Part shown: piece after piece, positions 9,093-16,016 of the stretch
Numbering within the stretch: position 1 is the first letter of the stretch
Layout of the letters: every line of letters begins with the position of its first letter
Assembly (NCBI GenBank): GCA_000739535.1
Contig: DF820463.1
Location: 53,517-117,516, forward strand
Reading direction: 5' to 3'
Source of the DNA: Candidatus Vecturithrix granuli
GTDB lineage: Bacteria > Moduliflexota > Moduliflexia > Moduliflexales > Moduliflexaceae
DNA length: 64,000 nucleotides
The notes under the pieces: model-generated
Database searches by the model: none
Told to the model about the DNA's origin: nothing
Seen by the model: the letters and a program-made list of their open reading frames with translations, nothing else
Translations under genes and position numbers: made by a program

Positions 9093-10060
9093 ACGTTAAA
9101 TTGCCAACACCTGACAGCATGACCGTTATCGTGCATGACTAGTTGCGGCGTTTCGCGCCGGCAAATTTCCATCGCTTCGGGGCAGCGAGGATGAAAACTG
9201 CACCCTGACGGCATCTGAAAGGGATTCGGGACGGTCCCCTGAATCGGGGTCAAAGGCGTTTTGGGAACCGCTATTTGAGGAATTGATTGTAATAACCCTC
9301 TGGTGTACGGATGCAGCGGTTGTTGGAACAGTTCTTTGACTTCCGCCTTTTCGACGACATGCCCGGTGTACATCACGATCACGCGGTCGCAGGTTTCCGC
9401 CACGACCCCAAGATTGTGCGTAATCATCATGACGCCAGCGTGGGTTTTGGCTTGCAGTTCCTTAATCAAGTTCAGAATTTGGGCTTGAATCGTGACATCC
9501 AGGGCTGTTGTCGGTTCATCGGCGATCAATAATTTCGGTTCGCAGGCCAGGGCCATGGCAATCATCACCCGCTGCCGCATTCCGCCTGATAATTGGTGCG
9601 GATATTCTTTGATGCGCTGTTCCGGGGCCGAAATGCCAACCAGTTCCAACAATTCAAGCACACGCTGTGCTGCGGCTTTTTTAGAAAATCGCTTGTGCAA
9701 TCGTAACGGTTCCATGATCTGCTGACCAGCGGTATGGATGGGATTTAAAGACACCATCGGTTCCTGGAAAATCATGGCAATACGGTTTCCGCGAAAAGCC
9801 CGTATCGTTTTCCTGGGCAAAGTGAGAAGATTGGTCTCTTCAAATAAAACCTCGCCCTGTTCGATGCTGCCCGGCGGATTCGGGATTAGTTGCATGATTG
9901 CCAGAGACGTGACACTTTTGCCGCTGCCGCTTTCGCCGACAATACCGACGCTTTCGCCATGTTCGACGTCAAAACTGACGTCGCGTACCGCCTGCACGAT
10001 TCCTTCACTGGTTTTAAAATGTACCGACAGGTTGCGAACTTCTAAAAGTTTCCGCTGCAT
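9089..10060 (-). CDS. Peptide ABC transporter ATPase, DppD-like
   Basis: A 323-residue ATPase with Walker A GESGSGKS (42-49), signature LSGGMRQRV, Walker B LLIADEP and C-terminal CSFHPRCPEAMEIC motif, all typical of DppD/OppD. The open frame extends 12 codons further upstream (10096), but MQRKLLEVRNLSVHF is the usual family N terminus, so I start at 10060. Neither start has a strong Shine-Dalgarno sequence. It is the first gene of the peptide block. A CCGGGTTT palindrome lies at 10098-10130, just before it. Confidence 0.94.
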   Translation of the reverse strand: MQRKLLEVRNLSVHFKTSEGIVQAVRDVSFDVEHGESVGIVGESGSGKSVTSLAIMQLIPNPPGSIEQGEVLFEETNLLTLPRKTIRAFRGNRIAMIFQEPMVSLNPIHTAGQQIMEPLRLHKRFSKKAAAQRVLELLELVGISAPEQRIKEYPHQLSGGMRQRVMIAMALACEPKLLIADEPTTALDVTIQAQILNLIKELQAKTHAGVMMITHNLGVVAETCDRVIVMYTGHVVEKAEVKELFQQPLHPYTRGLLQSIPQIAVPKTPLTPIQGTVPNPFQMPSGCSFHPRCPEAMEICRRETPQLVMHDNGHAVRCWQFNV

Positions 10061-10097
10061 ACAACGTGAGTGATTATAAAAGATTTTTTTGCACATC

Positions 10098-10130
10098 AGA
10101 AACCGGGTTTTTTCGAAAAACCCGGTTTCT
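10098..10130. repeat. Palindromic repeat, family C (CCGGGTTT hairpin, copy 1)
   Basis: AGAAACCGGGTTTTT and AAAACCCGGTTTCT form an almost perfect stem around TCG. It resembles an intrinsic terminator with U-rich arms in both directions. Relatives are at 13497, 15958 and 53307. Confidence 0.7.
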
Positions 10131-10199
10131 TGGTATGCTAACGCGCTTTAGCGAGTTTTCCGCTTGAAGGCAAATTTAGGTAACAATGTATTAGTGCTT

Positions 10200-10304
10200 C
10201 GGAACAGAAGTTCTTACGAACAGAGATTGTCGGACGGGGTCTGAGTTGTCCGACAAAGCCGGCGCAGACAAGGATTCCCGACGTAGTAAAAACTTCTGTC
10301 CCAG
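10200..10304. repeat. Compound inverted repeat (about 105 bp)
   Basis: Outer arms CGGAACAGAAGTTCTTAC (10200-10217) and GTAAAAACTTCTGTCCCAG (10286-10304) are complementary with two mismatches. An inner pair TTGTCGGAC/GTCCGACAA (10228-10256) forms a second hairpin. It looks like a small non-coding palindromic element; no coding sequence is visible. Confidence 0.55.
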
Positions 10305-10320
10305 AGTATTTGTACAGATA

Positions 10321-10414
10321 GCAATTCTAAATCATTTGTAACATGTCACTTCGACTCCGCTCAGTGACCAGGCGGCCGTCGAGCGGAGTTGAGACACAAC
10401 TAATTTAGGATCGC
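10321..10414. mobile_element. MITE-like element with imperfect terminal inverted repeats and internal hairpin
   Basis: The ends GCAATTCTAAATCATTTGT (10321-10339) and ACAACTAATTTAGGATCGC (10396-10414) are imperfect inverted repeats of 19 bases. Inside lies the hairpin GACTCCGCTC/GAGCGGAGTT. At about 94 bp it fits a miniature inverted-repeat element. No transposase is nearby and I cannot see target duplications, so mobility is inferred. Confidence 0.45.
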
Positions 10415-10505
10415 TATATATCCAAATATCATTTTCACCCTCAGAAATCTTTGCAGAATACGCAAGTTATTTCTGTTTCTGTTTAAAAATATTGCGGCCA
10501 AGAAC

Positions 10506-10537
10506 AAAAAAGGCGGAGCTTTTGCACTCCGCCTTTT
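10506..10537 (-). terminator. Intrinsic terminator of the sugar-binding protein gene
   Basis: AAAGGCGGAG and CTCCGCCTTT form a perfect 10-bp stem 15 bases after the stop codon at 10552, followed on the minus strand by a run of six U. It separates the sugar-binding protein transcript from the peptide block downstream. Confidence 0.8.
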
Positions 10538-10551
10538 GTCTGGCTGCGGTT

Positions 10552-11829
10552 TTACTTTGCATAGACCTGACGCCACACATCCGCCCATTTTTTGGCGGCA
10601 TCTTCCGGAGACATTTTACCTAACAGCACATTCTGGAAATCCGTTCGATGTTCCTGCGTAAACTGAGCGTATTCTTCCTTGTCGAAAGGCAGCAGAATAA
10701 ATATATATTTATCCTGATTTTCAAACATCTCTTTCCACCCGGCATAGACGCCCGAAGAAAAATAAGGGTCTTCCATCGCGGCTTTACTAATCGGCAATGT
10801 ACCGTTATGTTTAGAAAATGGTACATTGACCTCTTTTGACGAGAGGAATTTGATCAATTCCCAGGCTTCCTGTTTATGTTCGGAATAGGAAGCAATGCCC
10901 CAACCAGCATTGCCATAATCCAGATAGACTTTACCCGATGGGCCAACTGGCATCGGCGCGACCGAGAATTTTTCATCACCGCCCAGACGTTGCAGGCAAA
11001 TCGCGACCGTATCAGGATCTTGCCACAGAAGCGGCGTCATGCCCGAGACAAACCCGCTCACCTGCTCATTCCACCCCCAGTTTAACGAATCTTTCGGGGA
11101 ACCTTCCTGGTAGAGCGTCACCCAGTCTTTCAAGCCCTGAATCGCCTGCGGCAGATCAAAATAGGCCTGGCCGTCAGTGGTCATATAGCCCACTTCCGGA
11201 TCAATATTGTCAACATACGACATGGCAAATACATCTGTAAATTTGACTTCCGACGACCCGCCGCGAAAAGCAAAGCCGTATGTACCTTTTTCAGGATCCG
11301 TCAGCTTTTTAGAAGCCTCGATAAGTTCTGCCATCGTGGTAGGTACCGCAATACCCTTTTCTTCCAGAATATCCTTGCGGTAAAATAAGCCTTTAATGAA
11401 ATAGCCGTAGGGAATGAAATATGGAGTATCATCCACAATGTGCATCACTTTTTGCGTAAGAGGCAGCAGATTCTCGTATTCAGGCCAGTCTTTGGTAAAC
11501 TCACTTAAATCGAGCAGTTTCTTATTATTCACATAGCCTTTGATAAAGAAATCCCGCACTTCATACACATCAATCGGCTGGTTGGTGTTGAGCATCAGAT
11601 TGAGTTTTTGATCCGAGCCTTCATAAGGCGGCGAAATCAATTCGATTTCAATATCCGGATGCGTCTGGGTAAATTCATTCAAAAATCCCTGAATTAAGGC
11701 CGTCCGCTCCGGACTGGTAATGGTTTCCACCATAGTTAATTTGACTTTGGCGTCTGCGCTGATTCCCACAATAGCGAACACAGCAGCAATAATCACGATC
11801 ATACAAACACGGGAAAATTTTGTTAACAT
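10552..11829 (-). CDS. Sugar-type extracellular solute-binding protein (SBP family 1)
   Basis: A 425-residue exported protein. The signal peptide covers about residues 1-27 (hydrophobic core VCMIVIIAAVFAIVGI, cleavage near ADA). The mature start VKLTMVETITSPERTALIQG and the AYPDIEIE-like THPDIEIELISPPYEG block are typical of MalE/UgpB-type family 1 binding proteins, and the C-terminal APMPVGPSGKVYLDYGNAGW region is the usual ligand-lobe segment. It should serve the MalF/MalG-like permeases at 2566-4375, from which it is separated by the whole peptide system. Its gene is divergent from the GntR regulator at 12102, so local repression or induction is likely. Confidence 0.93.
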   Translation of the reverse strand: MLTKFSRVCMIVIIAAVFAIVGISADAKVKLTMVETITSPERTALIQGFLNEFTQTHPDIEIELISPPYEGSDQKLNLMLNTNQPIDVYEVRDFFIKGYVNNKKLLDLSEFTKDWPEYENLLPLTQKVMHIVDDTPYFIPYGYFIKGLFYRKDILEEKGIAVPTTMAELIEASKKLTDPEKGTYGFAFRGGSSEVKFTDVFAMSYVDNIDPEVGYMTTDGQAYFDLPQAIQGLKDWVTLYQEGSPKDSLNWGWNEQVSGFVSGMTPLLWQDPDTVAICLQRLGGDEKFSVAPMPVGPSGKVYLDYGNAGWGIASYSEHKQEAWELIKFLSSKEVNVPFSKHNGTLPISKAAMEDPYFSSGVYAGWKEMFENQDKYIFILLPFDKEEYAQFTQEHRTDFQNVLLGKMSPEDAAKKWADVWRQVYAK

Positions 11830-12005
11830 ACTCCTCCTCCTTTTGAATAGCAGGTCATTTTGAGCTTTTCCAACTCAGGGATGGTTTCTGTTACCTTCGT
11901 GGAAAAACCTCACGAGATACGTCTCGAAAGATTGCAGGCGGTACTGAGGGATTTGTCAACAAAAAAATCAAAAACCTCTTCTTGAATAATTTTGATGCTT
12001 TTTCC

Positions 12006-12049
12006 TTGACAGATGTCATGTTATAATAACATTATTATGCGTTTAAACG
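12006..12049. promoter_or_regulatory. Divergent promoter/operator region between sugar-binding protein and GntR genes
   Basis: The region contains TTGACA (12006-12011), the near-palindrome TGTTATAATAACA (12019-12031) and the perfect palindrome CGTTTAAACG (12040-12049), closely followed by GTTAAC. HutC-subfamily GntR regulators bind AT-rich dyads of the type GTnTATAnAC, and the first palindrome resembles this. The sites overlap possible -10 elements in both directions. I infer autoregulation of the GntR gene and control of the transporter. Confidence 0.5.
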
Positions 12050-12101
12050 TTAACATGGTATGTTTTTCGAGTTATGCAGGAACAGGTATGAGGGTATGTC
12101 T

Positions 12102-12839
12102 ATGAATTTCGCCGCCAGAACGCTAAATAAAGAGATTCCGATTCCGCTGTATTATCAACTGAAAGAAATTCTTTTAGAAGAAATTAAAAAATCTGAACCG
12201 GGAACATCGCTCCCTACAGAGCTTGAACTGTGTGAGCACTTCGATATTAGCCGGCCAACAGTGCGTCAGGCGATCAATGAACTGGTTGTCGAAGGCTACT
12301 TAACCAGGATGAAAGGGAAAGGCACCTTTATCGCCGAGCCCAAAATTCAACAAGACTTTTTGATTGTGCTGAAAAGCTTTGGGGAGGAAATGCAGGAGAA
12401 AGGTTTGGTTCCGGCAACAAAGGTCCTGGGAGTGGAAAAGACTGTCTGTGATGAAAAAATCAGCGCAGCACTCAATATTCCGCCTGGTTCAGAGGTGATC
12501 AAACTCACACGCCTGAGATTTGCCGATAATGTCCCGATCGTCCTGGTTGTCACGTTCCTGCCCTTTGATAAATTGCCCGATATCCTTTCAAAAGATTTCG
12601 AAAATGATTCATTATACCACATTATAGAAAAAGAATACGGATATAAAATTGAAAGAGCGAAAAGAACGCTGGAAGCGCGAATCGCAACCGAAGAGGCTAA
12701 ATTATTGGAAATCAAAAAAGGCGATCCCATTCAGTTCATTCAAACCATCGCCTATTTGGATGATGGAACACCCATCGAGTTTTCCCTGGCAGAATACCGC
12801 GGCGATAAAAGCGAATTTACCTTTGAGTTGAAAAAATAA
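12102..12839 (+). CDS. GntR-family transcription regulator with UTRA effector domain (HutC subfamily)
   Basis: A 245-residue regulator. The N-terminal winged helix (about 10-75) shows IPLYYQLKEILLEEI, LPTELELCEHFDISRPTVRQ and GKGTFIAEP, the standard GntR/HutC pattern. The C-terminal UTRA domain (about 90-240) has PGSEVIKLTRLRFADNVPI and the closing FSLAEYRGDKSEFTFEL. I start at MNFAARTL (12102) because GAGGG precedes it by 7 bases; 12096 and 12060 are alternatives. UTRA domains sense small ligands such as sugars, fatty acids or urocanate. Divergence from the sugar-binding protein gene suggests that the transported compound or a product is the effector. Confidence 0.92.
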   Translation: MNFAARTLNKEIPIPLYYQLKEILLEEIKKSEPGTSLPTELELCEHFDISRPTVRQAINELVVEGYLTRMKGKGTFIAEPKIQQDFLIVLKSFGEEMQEKGLVPATKVLGVEKTVCDEKISAALNIPPGSEVIKLTRLRFADNVPIVLVVTFLPFDKLPDILSKDFENDSLYHIIEKEYGYKIERAKRTLEARIATEEAKLLEIKKGDPIQFIQTIAYLDDGTPIEFSLAEYRGDKSEFTFELKK

Positions 12840-12896
12840 CCATCATAATTGTTTTTGAAGAAACGCCCGGTGAAATTATAAAAGGAGGAATGCGAA

Positions 12897-13475
12897 ATGA
12901 GAGTGACGGCGTTTAACGGAAGCGCCAGAAAAGATGGCAATACTGCAATTCTGCTTCAGGCTGTGTTGCACGAATTGGAACATGAGAGCATTGAAACCGA
13001 ACTGATTCAATTTGCTGGTGAGACGATTCGAGGATGTACGGCCTGCCGTGTCTGCTTTGAAAAAAAGAATCAACGCTGTGTTATTGAGGATGATCGGGTC
13101 AATGAATGGATTGAGAAGATGATTGCCGCCGATGGCATTATTTTCGGATCACCTGTATATTTTTCCGATATTTCCGCTGAAATGAAAGCGTTTATTGACC
13201 GAAGCGGCCATGTTGGCCGCGCGAATAACGATCTGTACCGGCGCAAAGTGGGCGCGGCCGTGGCGGCCGTCCGGCGGGCCGGAGCCATTCACGCCTTAGA
13301 TTCCATGTACCACTTCTTTTTCATTCACCAGATGATCGCGCCGGGTTCGAATTACTGGAATCTGGGGATCGGACGGGACAAAGGAGATGTGGAAAACGAC
13401 CTGGAGGGGATACGCACGATGAAAGTGCTCGGGCAAAACATGGCATGGCTGTTGAAAAAATTAGAGAACGCCTGA
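12897..13475 (+). CDS. Flavodoxin-like NAD(P)H-dependent FMN reductase / iron-sulfur flavoprotein (Isf-like)
   Basis: A 192-residue flavodoxin-fold protein. The FMN phosphate loop is NGSARKDGNTAILL (7-20), and the second flavin motif is GSPVYFSDISAEMKAFIDRSG. Between them lies C47-x2-C50-x2-C53-x7-C61, the compact cysteine spacing that holds a [4Fe-4S] cluster in Isf-family proteins, so electron transfer through FMN and a cluster is plausible. A perfect AAAGGAGGA precedes the start. It lies 57 bases after the GntR gene on the same strand and is probably co-transcribed. The substrate is unknown. Confidence 0.85.
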   Translation: MRVTAFNGSARKDGNTAILLQAVLHELEHESIETELIQFAGETIRGCTACRVCFEKKNQRCVIEDDRVNEWIEKMIAADGIIFGSPVYFSDISAEMKAFIDRSGHVGRANNDLYRRKVGAAVAAVRRAGAIHALDSMYHFFFIHQMIAPGSNYWNLGIGRDKGDVENDLEGIRTMKVLGQNMAWLLKKLENA

Positions 13476-13496
13476 ACATAATTTTTGAATACTTTC

Positions 13497-13528
13497 AAAA
13501 CCGGGTTTCTTCAAGAACCTCGGTTTTT
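13497..13528. terminator. Bidirectional terminator-like hairpin, repeat family C (copy 2)
   Basis: AAAACCGGGTTTCTT and AAGAACCTCGGTTTTT form an imperfect stem between two convergent genes, with U-rich sides both ways. It probably ends both transcripts. It belongs to the CCGGGTTT family also found at 10098, 15958 and 53307. Confidence 0.7.
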
Positions 13529-13539
13529 CTGTCTAAACT

Positions 13540-14616
13540 CTATGAGTATTCATACGTGTAGCCGCTGAATTGTACGGCGGCAATTTCCTGGGGAGAGGCG
13601 CAGGTGAAAATTGACGCCTGTTTCGCAGCAAAGTCAAGTGTACGCAGGATTCCGAGCGCGCAACACGCACCGTTGTGATCGAGGAGGCCAAGCAAAAGAT
13701 TACGGTAGTCTTCCGGGGTAGAATTTTTGATATAGCTGGATTCGCCTAAAACGGTTTTCAGACGCATCATCTGCTGGTATTTCAATTTCTGGGATGTGAC
13801 TATTGCGATTTCTCTGCCAAGTATTTCTCCCCAGAGAATTTGCGGGAAAACTGGCGTTGGCGGGTTTGCTTGAGAAGGTAACGCTGTTTGAACAGGGATT
13901 GAAGCGCGGAGTTCCTGGTTTAACTGCTTGATCCTCTGCTCAGAGAGCGCACTGCCTTTGAAAAGATGGGTATCAAAGACGCCGATATCCTCCAGGGAAC
14001 AGTGGATCAGCCGAGCCTCTGTAAAATAGCGTTTAAAAAATTTCGTTCTGTGGCTCTGTCGGTCTGATATTGTTTTTGTGCGACATTGAGACGGGGGAAG
14101 AAGTCGCAGAATGATCGGTTTCTCGAACCCATGATACGCGCTCAGAATATGTTCACATTCTCCGGCTCTCTGCAAACAGACGATTACGTCAGGCGCTGTA
14201 AGCTGAATTTTGTGGGTTTTTAACACGCGCCCTAATTGTCCGGAAATGAGACCAGTCGTATCAAGAATAATTTTCTGCAATTCCTGAGTCAGAGCGTTAT
14301 CAAGCATTTTGCGCGTTCCGATCACCAAAGGGAGCAGGCAGCCTTTCGGTGAGATCGAGCCGACAAAATAGAGGGATTGCAGGACGGCATCGCAAAGGCT
14401 CGTCAGAGGGGTCTGCACAACGCCAAATCCGACAGTGGTCGGTGGTCCGATATCGGATTGCCCAATATCCGCATCAATAATGCCAACAGAAAAACCCTGA
14501 TGGAATAGTTCATTTGCCAGAGCCAGAACAAACGTCGTTTTGCCGGTATCTTTGTCGCCCATGACAAAGATGATGCGTTCTTTCAGCGCGACTTCAAGCA
14601 CCTGTTCAGGGATCAT
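13540..14616 (-). CDS. Clp1/NOL9-like P-loop polynucleotide kinase family protein
   Basis: A 358-residue P-loop protein. Walker A is GDKDTGKTTF (20-29) and the following DADIGQSDIGPPTT (48-61) is the signature of the Clp1/Grc3/NOL9 family, whose eukaryotic and archaeal members phosphorylate RNA or DNA 5'-hydroxyl ends. Further family traits are LYFVGSISPKGCLLP and LDTTGLISG. The C-terminal part (from about 230) is weakly conserved. Family membership is visible; kinase activity and the substrate in this bacterium are inferred. It is the last gene of a proC-yggT group, 8 bases after yggT. Confidence 0.8.
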   Translation of the reverse strand: MIPEQVLEVALKERIIFVMGDKDTGKTTFVLALANELFHQGFSVGIIDADIGQSDIGPPTTVGFGVVQTPLTSLCDAVLQSLYFVGSISPKGCLLPLVIGTRKMLDNALTQELQKIILDTTGLISGQLGRVLKTHKIQLTAPDVIVCLQRAGECEHILSAYHGFEKPIILRLLPPSQCRTKTISDRQSHRTKFFKRYFTEARLIHCSLEDIGVFDTHLFKGSALSEQRIKQLNQELRASIPVQTALPSQANPPTPVFPQILWGEILGREIAIVTSQKLKYQQMMRLKTVLGESSYIKNSTPEDYRNLLLGLLDHNGACCALGILRTLDFAAKQASIFTCASPQEIAAVQFSGYTYEYS

Positions 14617-14624
14617 TTACAACG

Positions 14625-14942
14625 TTACCGTAACGCCCGCGCCAGATCTATTAACGACTGAACCACAAAATTTTGCAGAAAATAGATGGCAAAAATGACG
14701 ATCAACGGCGTAAAATCAAGAGGAGCCGTGTAGCGGTGCAAGCGTAATTTTCGCCGCAGATACTCAAAGACCGGCGTTGTAGCATTGTGCAGAAAGCGAA
14801 TCATTGCCTGCGCCGTCGGATTATAGGTTGTAATCGGAATCCAGGACAGGATCACTGCAATAATGACGATCCACAGGTAGATATTCAGGACAGTATAGAG
14901 CAGTTGTGCAAAAGCTTGCAGAAAATTACTGAGAATAAACAT
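14625..14942 (-). CDS. YggT-family membrane protein
   Basis: A small protein of 105 residues with two hydrophobic halves (about 8-38 and 75-100), the usual YggT layout. The block ILSWIPITTYNPTAQAMIRF and the following TTPVFEYLRRKL match the family. I start at MFILSNFL (14942) because GGAGGG lies 6 bases upstream; the frame continues six codons further. YggT genes commonly sit next to proC and cell division or chloroplast-positioning relatives; here proC lies directly upstream. The function is not known. Confidence 0.85.
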   Translation of the reverse strand: MFILSNFLQAFAQLLYTVLNIYLWIVIIAVILSWIPITTYNPTAQAMIRFLHNATTPVFEYLRRKLRLHRYTAPLDFTPLIVIFAIYFLQNFVVQSLIDLARALR

Positions 14943-14963
14943 AAAATGCCCTCCTCTCATAAA

Positions 14964-15016
14964 AATGTAGCGCGAAATTATTTTCGCGCCTGCGAAACAG
15001 AGTTTCGCGGTACATT
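14964..15016. repeat. Palindromic repeat, family B (copy 2)
   Basis: AAATGTAGCGCGAAATTATT followed by TTCGCGCC is a hairpin, and the outer arms AAATGTAGCGCGAAA and TTTCGCGGTACATTT (ending 15016) form a second, enclosing inverted repeat. It lies in the proC-yggT gap. The core CGAAATT..TTTTCG is shared with 8043 and 55377. Confidence 0.65.
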
Positions 15017-15026
15017 TATGATTCTT

Positions 15027-15869
15027 TTATATTGAAAGATCGTGAAAGATGGTTTTGCCTTCTCCCAATTCCTGCGAGCGGCGTGTCGCCGCTTCAACAG
15101 CGTTCATGATGGCTGCCGTGAGGCCGTGACGTTCAAGGATATGAATGCCGGTAATCGCTGTTCCTCCGGGTGAGGTTACCATATCACGCAGTTTCATGGG
15201 ATGCTCCTGGGTCTCAATCGCCATTTTTGCCGCGCCATACACCGATTGTGCCGCCAGTTTCAGGGCGATTTCCCGTGAAAATCCGACTCTGACCCCGGCG
15301 TCTGCCAGCGCGTTAATCACGTGAAAAACATAGGCCGGGCCGCTGCCGCTCAAGCCGGTGACCGCATCCATTAATTTTTCTTCAACGACGACTGTTTCAC
15401 CGACGGCATTAAAAATTTCTCCGGCGACGCGAATATCTTCTTCAGTCGCATATTTCCCCGGACTCATTGCTGTCATTGCCGCATGCACCAACGCTGCAAT
15501 GTTCGGCATGACGCGGACAACCCGGGTGGGTCTCAAAATTTCTTGAATCAGATCAATCTTCACGCCCGCTGCAATTGAAATCACCAGTTTTTTTTCATCC
15601 ACATGTTCTGAAATTTCTTGCAACACCGTTTGAATAATCTGGGGTTTCACAGCCAAAATCACGATCTCAGCCGGTTTGACAACCTCGGTGTTATCTCTGG
15701 ACGTTCGAATTGCATACCGTTGTGTTAAGACATCCAAACGTTCCTTTGATACATCGCTGGCTGCAATGTGCTCTGGCGGGACCACTCCCGCCGGATGCAA
15801 TAAACCTCTGATCAAAGCTTCTGCCATGTTTCCGGCCCCAACAATCGTGATATATTTTTCTCGTAACAT
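15027..15869 (-). CDS. proC: Pyrroline-5-carboxylate reductase
   Basis: A 280-residue cytosolic enzyme that makes proline from pyrroline-5-carboxylate with NAD(P)H. The dinucleotide-binding motif ITIVGAGNMAEALIRGLL is at about residues 8-25. The second block VILAVKPQ and the catalytic/substrate region GLSGSGPAYVFHVINALADAGV, then VTSPGGTAITGIHILE near the C terminus, are canonical. Length is normal. It is the first gene of a proC-yggT-clp1 run. Confidence 0.96.
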   Translation of the reverse strand: MLREKYITIVGAGNMAEALIRGLLHPAGVVPPEHIAASDVSKERLDVLTQRYAIRTSRDNTEVVKPAEIVILAVKPQIIQTVLQEISEHVDEKKLVISIAAGVKIDLIQEILRPTRVVRVMPNIAALVHAAMTAMSPGKYATEEDIRVAGEIFNAVGETVVVEEKLMDAVTGLSGSGPAYVFHVINALADAGVRVGFSREIALKLAAQSVYGAAKMAIETQEHPMKLRDMVTSPGGTAITGIHILERHGLTAAIMNAVEAATRRSQELGEGKTIFHDLSI

Positions 15870-15918
15870 TACGTCATCCCTTGTTGAATTGAGTATAAAT
15901 TTATAGCTTGAAGAATGT

Positions 15919-15952
15919 TATTTCAGGAATTCGCGGCTCATTCCCGAAATAA
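15919..15952. repeat. Short palindromic repeat, family D (copy 2)
   Basis: TTATTTCAGGAAT (15919-15931) and ATTCCCGAAATAA (15940-15952) pair at 12 of 13 positions. The same pair occurs at 3415-3448. It sits directly before a family C hairpin. Confidence 0.6.
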
Positions 15953-15957
15953 CAGGA

Positions 15958-15988
15958 AAAACCGGATTTCTTGAAGAAACCCGGTTTT
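15958..15988. repeat. Palindromic repeat, family C (copy 3)
   Basis: AAAACCGGATTTCTT and GAAGAAACCCGGTTTT form a nearly perfect stem with almost no loop, 28 bases after the stop of the TPR gene (16017) on the minus strand. It may serve as its terminator. Confidence 0.65.
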
Positions 15989-16016
15989 GAGAAATCCGAC
16001 CCTATATGTTTTGTGT

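Noticed and set aside
10097..10551. CRISPR array suspected from the dense repeats
   Set aside because: The repeats differ from one another, are palindromic and are not evenly spaced; no cas genes are present.
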